Below, in pieces: positions 44,782 through 54,509 of a DNA stretch of 64,000 nt. Numbering within the stretch: position 1 is the first letter of the stretch; every line of letters starts with the position of its first letter. A model generated the notes under the pieces. It was given only the letters and a program-made list of their open reading frames with translations, ran no database searches and was not told the origin of the DNA. Position numbers and translations under genes: made by a program. Source of the stretch: Uliginosibacterium gangwonense DSM 18521 (GTDB taxonomy: Bacteria; Pseudomonadota; Gammaproteobacteria; Burkholderiales; Rhodocyclaceae); assembly GCF_000373965.1 (NCBI RefSeq), contig NZ_KB892857.1, positions 47,576-111,575 on the forward strand. The letters are read 5' to 3'.

Positions 44782-44907
44782 GAAGAGGTTTCCGCTGAAA
44801 CAAATTGGGGAGAAATAATGGTCCAGCCCCGGCCGCAGGGAACATGGTACAAGCCACGTCCGGCGCCCAAGGCACACAGGGGGTTGGGCGCCATCTGACA
44901 GCAGGAA

Positions 44908-45663
44908 TCAGAGGCTGCAGAAGGTCAGATCGAACTGCACATCGGATTCATCCTGGCGTGGCCGGGAGAGTACATCCGGCAAAACGAAGCGGATGTTGAA
45001 TGCGTATTTGTTGGCACTGATCTCGGGCACGGTTTGCAGGTCGCGGGGCACAAAGACCCGGATCAACTGCGCGCTGCGCCCGGTCATCATGAGCTGGAAG
45101 CTGCCGCGTCGGGCAAGCTGGTGCTCAGAACGGCCGCTTTCGCGCAGCAGGCGCAACACAATGCTCAACCCATCGCGGATCGGCAGCATGGGCGCGAGCC
45201 AGGCCTGCAGATCGCGGCGGCGGCGTTCGCAGTCCCGATGCAGCCAGAAATGGTAAGAAGGCAGGTCAAACTCACACACACCGCCGGGGATGGAGGAACG
45301 CGAGCGGATCGCCATCAGCCATTCGCTGTCACGCAGATACTGCCCGATGCGCCCGGCCATGGCCAGCAAGGCACTGCTGGCCTGCTCGATTTCATACAAG
45401 GCGCCCGAAAGGGCCTCTTCGGAAATCTGCGGGTTGTCGCGGAAGGAGATCAGGATCTGGCGTTGCCGCTCCAGCTCCTGGACCAGATCGACCTTCAGGT
45501 CGGCGCGCCCGGCTACATCCAGAATTTCGAACAGCGACAACAATGCTGTGTGATGCTCATAAGCACTGTCCGCAAGGGAAAAGTGGAGCACGCGGTCGAA
45601 CAGATCCTCCAGGCGCAAAAGCGTCCGGATTCGTTCGTTCAGAGGGTATTCGTATGTAATCAC
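44908..45663 (-). CDS. zapD: Cell division protein ZapD
   Basis: A 251-residue FtsZ-ring bundling protein. The GTG at 45663 gives the usual start (M)ITYEYPLNERIRTLLRLEDL; the frame is open upstream, but that sequence overlaps coaE and is not family-like. Later VQELERQRQIL and a C-terminal beta domain ending DVQFDLTFCSL are typical. It follows coaE by 52 nt, the conserved coaE-zapD order. Confidence 0.93.
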   Translation of the reverse strand: MITYEYPLNERIRTLLRLEDLFDRVLHFSLADSAYEHHTALLSLFEILDVAGRADLKVDLVQELERQRQILISFRDNPQISEEALSGALYEIEQASSALLAMAGRIGQYLRDSEWLMAIRSRSSIPGGVCEFDLPSYHFWLHRDCERRRRDLQAWLAPMLPIRDGLSIVLRLLRESGRSEHQLARRGSFQLMMTGRSAQLIRVFVPRDLQTVPEISANKYAFNIRFVLPDVLSRPRQDESDVQFDLTFCSL

Positions 45664-45715
45664 CGCAAACCGCTGAAATGGAGGTCGCGCATCGAGGAAA
45701 AAACGTCTGCGCGGA

Positions 45716-46354
45716 TCATAGCACGCTCTGCTGTGATCGTTGTGCCTGAGCACGCATGGACAGCCGTTTGTGCAGTTCATCCACCTGTATTTGGAGCGCG
45801 GCCAGCCCCCCATCATTGTCGATCAGCTCGTCAGCAATCGCCCGTCGGGCTGCCGGGCTGGCCTGGGCCTGGATAATCCGGCGGATTTCGTCCTCACCCA
45901 AACCGTTGCGCGCCTTTACGCGGGCGATCTGGACGGCTTCACTGCATTCGACTGCCACGATGCGGTTACAGCGCTTGCGAAAGTATTCGGACTCCACCAG
46001 CAGGGGGACAACCAACATGGCGTAATCCCCTTCTGCCTGGGTCAGCAGGGCCTCTGCGTGATCCCGGATCATGGGATGGAGGATCGCCTCCAGACGCTGC
46101 CTGAGTTGGGCGTCCGCAAAGGCCATCTGGCGCATGGCCGCCCGATCAAGCGCACCATTGGCCGCCACGATGACAGGCCCGAAAGCCTCGCGCAGCATCG
46201 GCATTGCAGCGCCACCGGCCCCTGTCAGTTCATGGGCCAGCACGTCAGTATCAATCACGCTTACGCCATGTGCTTCAAACAAACGGGCTACCGTACTCTT
46301 GCCGCAGCCGATCCCGCCGGTCAGCCCCACTACATACGGGCAGGGCTGGCTCAT
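45716..46354 (-). CDS. coaE: Dephospho-CoA kinase
   Basis: A 212-residue P-loop kinase for the last CoA step. VGLTGGIGCGKSTVARLF is the P loop; DTDVLAHELTG, HPMIRDH and RNGLGEDEIRRI follow. ATG 46354 overlaps the stop of the SPOR gene by 4 nt. The usual neighbouring pilD prepilin peptidase gene is absent here. Confidence 0.96.
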   Translation of the reverse strand: MSQPCPYVVGLTGGIGCGKSTVARLFEAHGVSVIDTDVLAHELTGAGGAAMPMLREAFGPVIVAANGALDRAAMRQMAFADAQLRQRLEAILHPMIRDHAEALLTQAEGDYAMLVVPLLVESEYFRKRCNRIVAVECSEAVQIARVKARNGLGEDEIRRIIQAQASPAARRAIADELIDNDGGLAALQIQVDELHKRLSMRAQAQRSQQSVL

Positions 46355-47124
46355 CGCCCGGCCCCGCAACTCTCCCGCGTAAACGCTTTGTCCTTGTAGC
46401 GGTGCGACTGGGTGGCCAGGAATTTGTCCAAGGCGGACACCGAGCCACTCAATTCCAGGCGCGGGGGGGTATTACCGCGTGGGGTGATGACCGGGGTGGT
46501 AAAGCCTTGCTCACGCAATGTCGCCAGACGCTTCTTGGCCAGTGCTTCATCATGGAACAGGCCCAGGGAAATGGCGTATTGGTTGTCTCCCGGATCGCGC
46601 ACCATGAAGTAATCATTCACGCCATTGCGTTGCAGGACTTCAAGCCGCTTTTCTGCGGCGTCTTTGCCCCCCTCTGGCGGGATATGCACCCAGTAGGTAG
46701 TCGGTGTGCCTGAGGCACCAAGCTTGACCTGCAAATTGCCTTCCGCCTTGCGGGCACGGGCCGCAAAATTGGGCACCACATCGTCGGGCAAGCCTTTGAT
46801 CAGCACGCACTTGGTCTCTTCGACCTCGACCTGGGGTTCGGCATCCTGCGCGGGGCTACTTTGCGCAACCGTGACCGATTGCACTGCCGCCACCTCGGAT
46901 TGTGCCGCAGCAGCAACTGCCACGGCAGGTATTGTGGGACGTGCAACGGCAGGCGCACTGGCGCCCGCTAAAACACGGATGGAATCTGGCTCCAACTGTT
47001 TGGCGATCCGTTCCGGCTCACCCGCAGACCAACTGGGCATGATGCCAAACAAAGGCAGCGCCAGCAGAATGGCTAAAACAATATTGATGGCCACCAGGGC
47101 GTAGAAAAGCGTTCTGGGAAGCAT
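46351..47124 (-). CDS. SPOR-domain membrane protein
   Basis: A 257-residue protein: an N-terminal membrane helix (about 7-28), an Ala/Val-rich linker (about 50-95), and a C-terminal SPOR domain (starting near 175: TYWVHIPPEGGKDAAEKRLE, then GLFHDEALAKKRLATL) that binds denuded septal peptidoglycan. It lies between coaX and coaE, 73 nt after coaX and coupled to coaE by ATGA. A division or wall role is inferred from the domain. Confidence 0.85.
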   Translation of the reverse strand: MLPRTLFYALVAINIVLAILLALPLFGIMPSWSAGEPERIAKQLEPDSIRVLAGASAPAVARPTIPAVAVAAAAQSEVAAVQSVTVAQSSPAQDAEPQVEVEETKCVLIKGLPDDVVPNFAARARKAEGNLQVKLGASGTPTTYWVHIPPEGGKDAAEKRLEVLQRNGVNDYFMVRDPGDNQYAISLGLFHDEALAKKRLATLREQGFTTPVITPRGNTPPRLELSGSVSALDKFLATQSHRYKDKAFTRESCGAGR

Positions 47125-47197
47125 GGATCAAGCCCGTGCAATTGCGGGCAATACTAAGTGAATCGAGGCGCAGGATAGCGTCTTTTGCACCTATGGG

Positions 47198-47896
47198 CTA
47201 CTGCCCCCGTGCAACGGACAACAAACCTTCCAGCACCAGCCAATGGTGAACGTGCGCCTGGGGGCCCAACAAGGGGGCCAGGGTGTCCGCAACGCCGCCC
47301 GCCACAATGATCGGGCTGTGGGCGGGCAGGCACGCTGCCATCTCCTTGATGGCTCCCAGTTGGGCCAGCATACAGCCCGAATGGATGGCATTGTGCGTAT
47401 TGCGGGCGGGGATCTGCATGTTGCCCTGGGCAAGCGGCAAACCTGCTGTGCCCCGCTCCAGGGATTCAAACATCATGCTCAGGCCAGGCAGGATGCAGCC
47501 GCCCGCAAACACGCCGGGCTGGCGCACCACGTCAATCGTCGTAGCCGTACCTGCCACCACCACCAGACAATCCCGCTGCAGCATCTGCCACGCTGCAATG
47601 GCTGCTGCCCAGCGATCTGGCCCAAGTGCGGCAGGATTCTCATAATCGCAACGCAGGCCACAGCGCTGCGCAGAGGCTCTGAGCCACTCCACCGGGCAAG
47701 ACCAGCGCATCACGAATGCCTGCACAGCAGCCACGCGCTCAGGCCCCGCCACGCTGGCAATCACGATACGGCTGGGGCGGAAATCCGGGGCGATCTGCTC
47801 CTGGGCGTCTTCCAGAAAGCCCTTGACCAGCCACTGCTGTCCATCGTGGCAGCCATATTTGGTGCGGGTATTGCCCGCATCAATGACAAGGTACAT
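47198..47896 (-). CDS. coaX: Type III pantothenate kinase CoaX
   Basis: A 232-residue ASKHA-fold kinase for the first CoA step. YLVIDAGNTRTKYGCHDG is the phosphate loop; GPDRWAAAIAA and GTATTIDVV are the other family motifs. It is not feedback-inhibited by CoA in known members. It is 9 nt downstream of birA; birA-coaX is a common betaproteobacterial pair. Confidence 0.95.
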   Translation of the reverse strand: MYLVIDAGNTRTKYGCHDGQQWLVKGFLEDAQEQIAPDFRPSRIVIASVAGPERVAAVQAFVMRWSCPVEWLRASAQRCGLRCDYENPAALGPDRWAAAIAAWQMLQRDCLVVVAGTATTIDVVRQPGVFAGGCILPGLSMMFESLERGTAGLPLAQGNMQIPARNTHNAIHSGCMLAQLGAIKEMAACLPAHSPIIVAGGVADTLAPLLGPQAHVHHWLVLEGLLSVARGQ

Positions 47897-47905
47897 AGGC
47901 GGCCC

Positions 47906-48718
47906 TCAGGAATTGAAACGGGAATCCAGGCTCAGGCTGACGTCACCACCACTGATCTTCAGGTGCGACCCATTATCAGCGAGCAGCTCCAGGGTGCCAT
48001 CTTCCATCGCCCGGCCACATATGCCGTGATGCTCACCGTTCTCGGAGCTGACCCGCACCGGCAGCCCTTGCAGAGCATTGCGCCGGTTCCATTCATCTTG
48101 CAGGGCGGCAAAGCCTTCCCGCTCAAAACGCCCAAGCACATCGGCAAACCGACGCAGAATCGTGCCCAACAGCAGCTCACGCGGGGGCGGTGGATTGATA
48201 GCGACATCCATCGCGGTGTAGTCCTGGTCGATCTGGGACTGCCAGTCCGGGTGGCGATACAGGTTCAGGCCGCTACCGATGACGGCCAGCACGCTGTCTG
48301 CATCAAACACCAGTTCAATGAGTACGCCGCCGAGCTTGTGCCCGAACAACCATAGATCATTCGGCCATTTCAGGCCAACCCCTTCCACCCCCAGGTCTTC
48401 CAGCGCCTGGGCCAGCGCCACGCCAACCGCCAGACTCAGCCCCATCATGGGCGTATTGCGCTTGAAGCGCCAGAGTACGGAAAACAGGAGGCTGTGGCCG
48501 GGTGCGGAAAACCACGTCCGCCCACGTCGGCCACGTCCGGCAGTCTGCTCGTCGGCAAGCAGAGTCAAGCCGCAAGGCGCCTTGGCGGTGGCTCGCTCAA
48601 GCAGCAGGGTATTGGTGGAGGTACAGGAATCGAGGTGTTCAATGGTGAACTGCGATACCGCTTCGCCCAGGGCAGCCTGAAGCGCAGCAGCATCCAGCCC
48701 ACGGTGCAGCGAAGACAT
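47906..48718 (-). CDS. birA: Biotin--[acetyl-CoA-carboxylase] ligase
   Basis: A 270-residue biotin-protein ligase. CTSTNTLLLERA, GRGRRGRTWFSAPG (biotinyl-AMP loop) and GVGLKWPNDLW are clear. The N-terminal DNA-binding domain of E. coli BirA is missing, so this one should not repress transcription. Its substrate AccB is encoded at 39.1 kb. Confidence 0.95.
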   Translation of the reverse strand: MSSLHRGLDAAALQAALGEAVSQFTIEHLDSCTSTNTLLLERATAKAPCGLTLLADEQTAGRGRRGRTWFSAPGHSLLFSVLWRFKRNTPMMGLSLAVGVALAQALEDLGVEGVGLKWPNDLWLFGHKLGGVLIELVFDADSVLAVIGSGLNLYRHPDWQSQIDQDYTAMDVAINPPPPRELLLGTILRRFADVLGRFEREGFAALQDEWNRRNALQGLPVRVSSENGEHHGICGRAMEDGTLELLADNGSHLKISGGDVSLSLDSRFNS

Positions 48719-48846
48719 ACGAGGCGCCCAGGGGTAGATAGCCCTGTCAGTTTACCCTGAGCCAGCCCCCTTGACACAAAACGGCAAAAAAACCGCCTGA
48801 TATCCGCACCACTTTTGCGCAAACCCCAGTCAGCGGCTTTGCGGGA

Positions 48847-50295
48847 TCAATCTTCGCCCTTGCCTCCATCAATCCCGAGTTCCTGGATCTTGCGGGTAAT
48901 GGTGTTTCGCCCGATCCCCAACAACTGGGCGGCTTCCACCCTGCGCCCGCCGGTATTGGCCAGCGCACGCAGGATCAACGCCTTTTCAAACTCGCGGTTA
49001 AGGATGTCGAACACATGGCCCGGCGATTGCGATAGCAACCTGTCGGCTTCCAGGTTCAAGGCACTGAGCCAGTCTCCCGCCACGCCTCCGACCCCACCGG
49101 CGGCGGCCCCTGCCACGGCGCTTTTCTCACGCATGTCTGAGGGCAGATCAGCCACGTCCACCATCTGACCGGGGGCCATCACGGTCAGCCAATGGCAGAG
49201 GTTTTCCAGCTGCCGGACGTTACCGGGGAATTCCAGGGTTTGCAGGTGACGCAAAGCGGCTTCGGTCAGGCGCTTGGCATCCACACTCAGTTCATGCGCA
49301 CTGTGTTGTAGGAAATGCTTGGCGAGAACCGGAATGTCTTCCTTACGCTCACGCAGGGGGGGCAGACGGAGCCGGATCACATTCAGGCGGTGGAACAAGT
49401 CCTCGCGGAACAAACCGTCGCGCACCCTTTGCTCCAGATTCTGGTGGGTGGCCGCAATCACGCGCACATTGGCCTTAACCGGCGTGTGCCCGCCCACGCG
49501 ATAGAAATGCCCGTCGGAGAGCACCCGCAAGAGGCGGGTCTGCAATTCGGACGGCATATCACCGATTTCATCCAGGAAGAGCGTGCCGCCTTCGGCCTGC
49601 TCAAAACGCCCACGGCGCTGGGCGGCAGCCCCGGTAAAGGCACCACGTTCGTGACCGAAGAGTTCGGACTCCAGCAGATCACGCGGGATGGCCGCCGTGT
49701 TGATGGCAATGAAAGGCCCTTCACGTCGCGGGCTATGGCGGTGCAGGGCACGCGCCACCAGCTCCTTGCCGGTGCCTGATTCACCATTGATGAGCACGGT
49801 GGCGTGCGATTGGGCCAGACGCCCGATAGCACGGAACACCTCCTGCATGGAAGCCGCGTGCCCAAGGATTTCAGGCACCGAAGTGGTGGCCTCTTCAGCA
49901 CTATCCCGGTGCATGCTTTCTTCAAGTGCGCGCCGCAGGAGGTCCAGCGCCTGATCCACGTCGAAGGGTTTGGGCAGGTATTCAAACGCCCCACCCTGGA
50001 AGGCTGCCACGGCGCTATCGAGGTCGGAATAGGCCGTCATGATGATGACGGGCAACTCCGGGTAGCGTTCCTTGGCGCGTTGCAGCAGCACCAGTCCGGA
50101 TTCACCGGGCATATGGATGTCTGAAATCAGCACCTGGGGCACACCTGCATTGGCATCCAGAACGCCAAGGGCTTCGGAGGCGGAGGAGAAACTGCGATAT
50201 GCGATGTCTTCCCGCGCCAGCGCCTTCTCCAGCACCCAGCGGATGGAGCGGTCGTCATCAACAATCCAGACAGCATTCATGTTGGGGCTATCCAT
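48847..50295 (-). CDS. ntrC: Nitrogen regulation response regulator NtrC
   Basis: A 482-residue sigma-54 activator. The receiver domain has Asp59 in [11 protein letters not shown] and Lys in LPKPFDV; the AAA+ domain has GESGTGKE and the sigma-54 loop GAFTGA; the C-terminal Fis-like helix-turn-helix ends [20 protein letters not shown]. Phosphorylated by NtrB under nitrogen limitation, it should act on the two NtrC-like sites upstream of glnA. 35 nt after ntrB. Confidence 0.96.
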   Translation of the reverse strand: MDSPNMNAVWIVDDDRSIRWVLEKALAREDIAYRSFSSASEALGVLDANAGVPQVLISDIHMPGESGLVLLQRAKERYPELPVIIMTAYSDLDSAVAAFQGGAFEYLPKPFDVDQALDLLRRALEESMHRDSAEEATTSVPEILGHAASMQEVFRAIGRLAQSHATVLINGESGTGKELVARALHRHSPRREGPFIAINTAAIPRDLLESELFGHERGAFTGAAAQRRGRFEQAEGGTLFLDEIGDMPSELQTRLLRVLSDGHFYRVGGHTPVKANVRVIAATHQNLEQRVRDGLFREDLFHRLNVIRLRLPPLRERKEDIPVLAKHFLQHSAHELSVDAKRLTEAALRHLQTLEFPGNVRQLENLCHWLTVMAPGQMVDVADLPSDMREKSAVAGAAAGGVGGVAGDWLSALNLEADRLLSQSPGHVFDILNREFEKALILRALANTGGRRVEAAQLLGIGRNTITRKIQELGIDGGKGED

Positions 50296-50330
50296 TCAAT
50301 TCACTCTATTGGTTGTGGCCACTTTGCAAT

Positions 50331-51410
50331 TCATGCCTGTGTAATTGGCAGAAGAATCGTAAAGCAGGTGCGGCCGGGTTCGCTTTCGACGTCAATGGCG
50401 CCCTGATGCTGTTCTACAAAGCTCTGCGCAATCGACAGACCAAGGCCGGTGCCACCTTCGCGCCCTGAAACCAGGGGATAAAAAATCTTGTCACGAATGT
50501 CTTCCGATATTCCCGGACCGTTGTCGATCACTTGCAATTCCAATGCCAGTTTATGCCGCCGCTTGGCGAATGTGACCTGACGGGCAGCCCGCGTGCGTAA
50601 TATGACAACGCCGTCACCCTGCATCGCCTGGGCAGCGTTGCGTGAAATATTCAAAACCGATTGGATCAATTGCTCACGGTCAGCAGTCAGCTGAGGCAGG
50701 CTAACGTCATAGTCGCGCTTGACGGACACATGGGGAAATTCGGCCTGAATGAGCTTGAGCACCCGTTCGAGCACATCATGCACATTGACCACGCTGGGGT
50801 GCATGACCCGGTGCGAGTTGAGCAGCCGGTTCATCAGGTCTTGCAGACGATCCGCCTCGGCAATGATGACCTGGGTATATTCCCGGTGCGCGGGGTCTTC
50901 CAGTTCGCGCTCCAGCAACTGGGCTGAACCGCGAATGCCGCCAAGCGGGTTCTTGATTTCGTGCGCCAGACTGCGAACCAGTTCACGGTTGGCTTGTTGC
51001 TGCTGGGCAATCTGTTCTTCTCGCACAACCTTCAACTGCGCGTCCAGCAGGCGGAATTCCAGCAGCAATCGCGCCGGGGGCAGGTCCACCGGGGTCGCAG
51101 TGCAGTCCAGGTGCAAGGGAGGCTGGTTGGGGCGTTTGACCGCCAGATTCTGGCCCGTGTGGCTCCAGTTGTTGGCCAGCGCGTTATCCAGCGCCGCCCA
51201 CAGATTCATGTTGTCGCCAATCAGTGCGGAAAGATGGTGTCCCAGGCACTGTCGGGCGCTCACGGAAAACAGGTGTTCGGCTGAAGGATTGACATAGCAG
51301 ACCGAGCGATCGGCACTGACCATGACAACAGCGGAGGAGAGCAATTCAAGCCCGGCCGTGGAAGCGGCCAGCTTGTTGCTGGGAGAAGATGAAGAGAGGC
51401 TTGGGCTCAT
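50331..51410 (-). CDS. ntrB: Nitrogen regulation sensor histidine kinase NtrB
   Basis: A 359-residue cytoplasmic kinase (also called GlnL). An N-terminal PAS domain (LELLSSAVVMVSADRSVCYV) is followed by the H box LAHEIKNPLGGIRGSAQLLE and an ATP domain with NISRNAAQAM, DNGPGI and GGTGLGLSI. PII protein controls its phosphatase/kinase balance. No membrane helices, as expected. Confidence 0.96.
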   Translation of the reverse strand: MSPSLSSSSPSNKLAASTAGLELLSSAVVMVSADRSVCYVNPSAEHLFSVSARQCLGHHLSALIGDNMNLWAALDNALANNWSHTGQNLAVKRPNQPPLHLDCTATPVDLPPARLLLEFRLLDAQLKVVREEQIAQQQQANRELVRSLAHEIKNPLGGIRGSAQLLERELEDPAHREYTQVIIAEADRLQDLMNRLLNSHRVMHPSVVNVHDVLERVLKLIQAEFPHVSVKRDYDVSLPQLTADREQLIQSVLNISRNAAQAMQGDGVVILRTRAARQVTFAKRRHKLALELQVIDNGPGISEDIRDKIFYPLVSGREGGTGLGLSIAQSFVEQHQGAIDVESEPGRTCFTILLPITQA

Positions 51411-51576
51411 AGGAGCTTACCTTAGCAAGAACCAAGCCGCCCCGGGCAATCTCGCTTTCCAGCTCCCAATGGCTTCGCGCAAGCATCTGCGCCCCAGATA
51501 AAAGCCTGCCCCTATGGACTTCCGGGTAGCACCATCCCGGCCACTCAGGCAGCCGGGCAGAACCGAAGGAGGGGGA

Positions 51577-52074
51577 TTACCTCAGATTGGCAATTTCCTT
51601 GTTGATGGCCTCGACATTACGTTCATGCAACTGTACTGCATCCTTGTAGCCCTGAACCCGGTCGAGGTACTTTTGGTAGTTCTTCTCGTCGCCATTGCGC
51701 ACGGCCTCCTGCTCGGCCAGCGCCTTGCGGGCAGCATCCAGTTCCTGCTGCTCCTTGGCCTTTTCCTGCTCCAGAATCTTACGGCGATCCCCATCACGGC
51801 TCTTCTGGGTGGATTCATCCACCTTGGGGAAGCCTGCCGGAGAGGAGCTTGAACTGGCACTGTTTCCCCCGCTGCTCTTGCGCGATGCGGGTGTAGACGG
51901 CACGGTGCTGATCGGTTGCTCACGCGACATCAGCGCACAGCCTTTGACCCCCGGCGCGGGTTTGTCGTTGGTGTAGGTGGTATGCCCCATCTCATCAACG
52001 CATTTGTAGATATCGGCCTGGGCGCCTGTTGCAAATACCAGCAGCATCAGGGAGAGACAACCGAGTTTTGGCAT
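51577..52074 (-). CDS. DUF4124-domain exported protein
   Basis: A 165-residue protein with a signal peptide (to about GAQADIYK) and the short DUF4124 domain (IYKCVDEMGHTTYTNDKPAP), then a charged coiled-coil region (residues about 75-165; RKILEQEKAKEQQELDAARK). The family often lies between glnA and ntrB in betaproteobacteria; the function is unknown. Confidence 0.85.
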   Translation of the reverse strand: MPKLGCLSLMLLVFATGAQADIYKCVDEMGHTTYTNDKPAPGVKGCALMSREQPISTVPSTPASRKSSGGNSASSSSSPAGFPKVDESTQKSRDGDRRKILEQEKAKEQQELDAARKALAEQEAVRNGDEKNYQKYLDRVQGYKDAVQLHERNVEAINKEIANLR

Positions 52075-52158
52075 GATCCGATTTCGACTTGTTCAACTGC
52101 CGCAGAGTGTAGGCCCGATCAGGAGAATAGCAAAGCTCACCTGTCGGTAGAACAAAGA

Positions 52159-52186
52159 AAAAGGGACGAGCAAGCCCGTCCCTTTT
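52159..52186 (-). terminator. Rho-independent terminator of glnA
   Basis: On the minus strand AAAAGGGACG and CGTCCCTTTT form a 10-bp stem followed by a T-rich tail, 24 nt after the glnA stop. This should separate glnA from the DUF4124-ntrB-ntrC genes. Confidence 0.88.
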
Positions 52187-52209
52187 GCATATCAAATTGC
52201 CTGAGGCAA

Positions 52210-53619
52210 TTAGATGGAGTAGTACATGTCGAATTCGATCGGATGCGTCGTCATGCGGAAGCGTTGGACTTCTTCCATCTTCAGCGCAATGTAGGCATCG
52301 ATCATTTCGTTGGAGAACACGCCACCACGGGTCAGGAACTCGCGGTCCTTGTCCAGGTAGTCGAGCGCTTGTTCCAGGCTGGAGCAAACGGTCGGGATCT
52401 TGGCATCTTCTTCCGGCGGCAGATCGTACAGGTTCTTATCTGCGGGATCGCCAGGGTGGATCTTGTTCTGCACGCCATCCAGACCCGCCATCATCAGTGC
52501 GGCAAAGGCCAGGTAGGGGTTAGCACCCGGATCCGGGAAGCGGGTTTCGATACGGCGGGCCTTGTCGGATTGCACGTAAGGCACGCGGATCGAAGCGGAA
52601 CGGTTACGGGCAGAGTAAGCCAGTTTCACCGGTGCTTCAAAGCCCGGGACCAGACGCTTGTAGGAGTTGGTCAGCGGGTTGGTGATGGCGTTCAGCGCGC
52701 GAGCGTGCTTGATGATCCCGCCGATGTAGTACAGGGCGAACTCGGACAGACCAGCATAGCCGTTGCCTGCGAACAGGTTCTTGCCATCCTTCCAGATGGA
52801 TTGGTGCACGTGCATGCCGGAACCGTTGTCACCAACGATGGGCTTGGGCATGAAGGTGGCGGTCTTGCCGTATTGGTGGGCAACGTTGTGGACGATGTAC
52901 TTCAGGGCTTGCGTCCAGTCAGCGCGCTTGACCAGGGTGGCGAACTTGGTGCCGATTTCGTTCTGACCGGCAGTGGCCACTTCGTGGTGGTGCACTTCAA
53001 CGGGGATGCCCACGCCTTCGAGTGCCAGACACATGGCGGCACGGATGTCGTTGGCGGAGTCGACCGGGGGAACCGGGAAGTAGCCACCCTTGACGGTGGG
53101 ACGGTGGCCGGTGTTGCCACCTTCAATCTTCTCGCCAGAAACCCAGGCTGCTTCTTCAGCAAAAATCTTGCAGAAGGAGCCGGACATATCAACCTTCCAC
53201 TCCACGGAGTCGAAGATGAAGAATTCGGGTTCCGGACCAAAGTAGGCGGTGTCGCCCAGGCCGGAGGACTTCAGGTAGGCTTCAGCGCGCTTGGCGATGG
53301 AGCGCGGATCGCGGTCGTAGCCCTTGCCGTCGGACGGTTCAACCACGTCACAGGTCAGCACCAGGGTGGTTTCGTCGAAGAACGGGTCGATATAGGCGGT
53401 GTCTGCATCCGGCATCAGCAGCATGTCGGAAGCCTGGATACCCTTCCAGCCAGCGATCGAGGAGCCATCAAAGGCATGGCCTTCGGTGAACTTGTCGCCA
53501 TCGAATGCACTGATGGGCACACCGACGTGCTGTTCCTTGCCACGGGTGTCGGTAAAGCGGAAGTCAACGAACTTGACGTCGTTTTCCTTGACGAGCTTGA
53601 TCACGTCTTGAGGTGTCAT
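52210..53619 (-). CDS. glnA: Glutamine synthetase, type I
   Basis: A 469-residue enzyme making glutamine from glutamate, ammonia and ATP. It begins [42 protein letters not shown] (ATP/metal site) and [11 protein letters not shown] (Tyr for adenylylation, as in the GSI-beta group) are present. ATG 53619 has AGGAGTG upstream. A sigma-54 promoter and two NtrC-like sites lie upstream. Confidence 0.98.
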   Translation of the reverse strand: MTPQDVIKLVKENDVKFVDFRFTDTRGKEQHVGVPISAFDGDKFTEGHAFDGSSIAGWKGIQASDMLLMPDADTAYIDPFFDETTLVLTCDVVEPSDGKGYDRDPRSIAKRAEAYLKSSGLGDTAYFGPEPEFFIFDSVEWKVDMSGSFCKIFAEEAAWVSGEKIEGGNTGHRPTVKGGYFPVPPVDSANDIRAAMCLALEGVGIPVEVHHHEVATAGQNEIGTKFATLVKRADWTQALKYIVHNVAHQYGKTATFMPKPIVGDNGSGMHVHQSIWKDGKNLFAGNGYAGLSEFALYYIGGIIKHARALNAITNPLTNSYKRLVPGFEAPVKLAYSARNRSASIRVPYVQSDKARRIETRFPDPGANPYLAFAALMMAGLDGVQNKIHPGDPADKNLYDLPPEEDAKIPTVCSSLEQALDYLDKDREFLTRGGVFSNEMIDAYIALKMEEVQRFRMTTHPIEFDMYYSI

Positions 53620-53752
53620 GAAACTCTCACTCCTAGCGTATTGAATCGAGTTGGCAAACCTGTCCGCAACCAGCCACTGATGGAATGCCTGAATAGCACG
53701 TTCAGGCACTGCCTGCGATGGCAGCGCGATAACAATCAATTATCAAATGCAA

Positions 53753-53767
53753 GCATATACCGTGCCA
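53753..53767 (-). promoter_or_regulatory. Sigma-54 promoter of glnA
   Basis: Minus-strand TGGCACGGTATATGC has GG and GC exactly 10 nt apart as required at -24/-12. It lies 134 nt ahead of the glnA start codon. Confidence 0.8.
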
Positions 53768-53883
53768 TGAATGAGCCTTTTTGGTGCCCACCCCAGCTGT
53801 CCGACTGGGCATGACAGCGCACGCTCTTCTAAGCCGGGCAATTCTGCCACAAGCTGACGCAAGATGGCGCACTGATACGCGAT

Positions 53884-53900
53884 ATCACCAAAACGGTGCA
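53884..53900. promoter_or_regulatory. NtrC-like enhancer site 1
   Basis: ATCACCAAAACGGTGCA is close to the dyad TGCACCA-N3-TGGTGCA of NtrC. Its centre is about 130 nt upstream of the sigma-54 box. Confidence 0.65.
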
Positions 53901-53913
53901 TAACCCACGGTAG

Positions 53914-53930
53914 CGCACTATTACTGTGCA
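53914..53930. promoter_or_regulatory. NtrC-like enhancer site 2
   Basis: CGCACTATTACTGTGCA has the GCAC-N7-GTGC form of the NtrC site. It is centred 30 nt (three helix turns) from site 1, so two dimers would lie on the same DNA face. Confidence 0.65.
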
Positions 53931-54003
53931 TTCAAATGCATTCCATCCTCACGACATTCGCGGTAATAATGTTGAGAACCCCACACAAACAAGAGAACCG
54001 AAC

Positions 54004-54453
54004 ATGACCATCGATGACATTCTCGACCGTGCCAATGAGCGCGCCAAACAAGCCCAGCTCCCCTACCGGGGCGTTCTGACCCCTACCGAAGCGCACACCC
54101 TGCTCCAGCACCAGCCCAAGGCGCAGCTGGTGGATGTGCGCACCCGCGCCGAACTGGACTGGGTGGGGCGTGTCCCCGGTGCGGTGGAGGTGGAGTGGAA
54201 CAGTTGGCCGGGCAGCGTGCCCAATCCGCACTTTCTGACCCAGCTTGAACAGGCGCTACCCAAGGACACCATGGTCCTGTTCCTCTGTCGCTCGGGCGCC
54301 CGTTCGCACAACGCCGCCATGCTGGCCACCCAGGCAGGCTTCACCGATTGCTTCAATGTACTCGAAGGGTTTGAAGGCGACCTGGATGCGCACGGACAGC
54401 GTGGCCACGTTGGCGGTTGGCGTCATGCCGGCTTACCCTGGCAGCAGAGCTGA
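54004..54453 (+). CDS. Rhodanese-domain protein
   Basis: A 149-residue single-domain sulfurtransferase-like protein. VDVRTRAELDWVGRVPGA and the active-site loop FLCRSGARSH with the catalytic Cys are intact. The ATG 54004 is chosen over an upstream in-frame one at 53926, which would overlap the NtrC sites. It is divergent from glnA and followed by nadA. Confidence 0.88.
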   Translation: MTIDDILDRANERAKQAQLPYRGVLTPTEAHTLLQHQPKAQLVDVRTRAELDWVGRVPGAVEVEWNSWPGSVPNPHFLTQLEQALPKDTMVLFLCRSGARSHNAAMLATQAGFTDCFNVLEGFEGDLDAHGQRGHVGGWRHAGLPWQQS

Positions 54454-54509
54454 TCGGCACAGGTTAGAATGGATAGTGAACCTCTTATTGCCTTGATCTG
54501 AAACACACC

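Noticed and set aside
51916-53814. A 632-codon plus-strand frame opposite glnA
   Set aside because: It is a shadow of the glnA codon bias; glnA and the DUF4124 gene explain the region fully.
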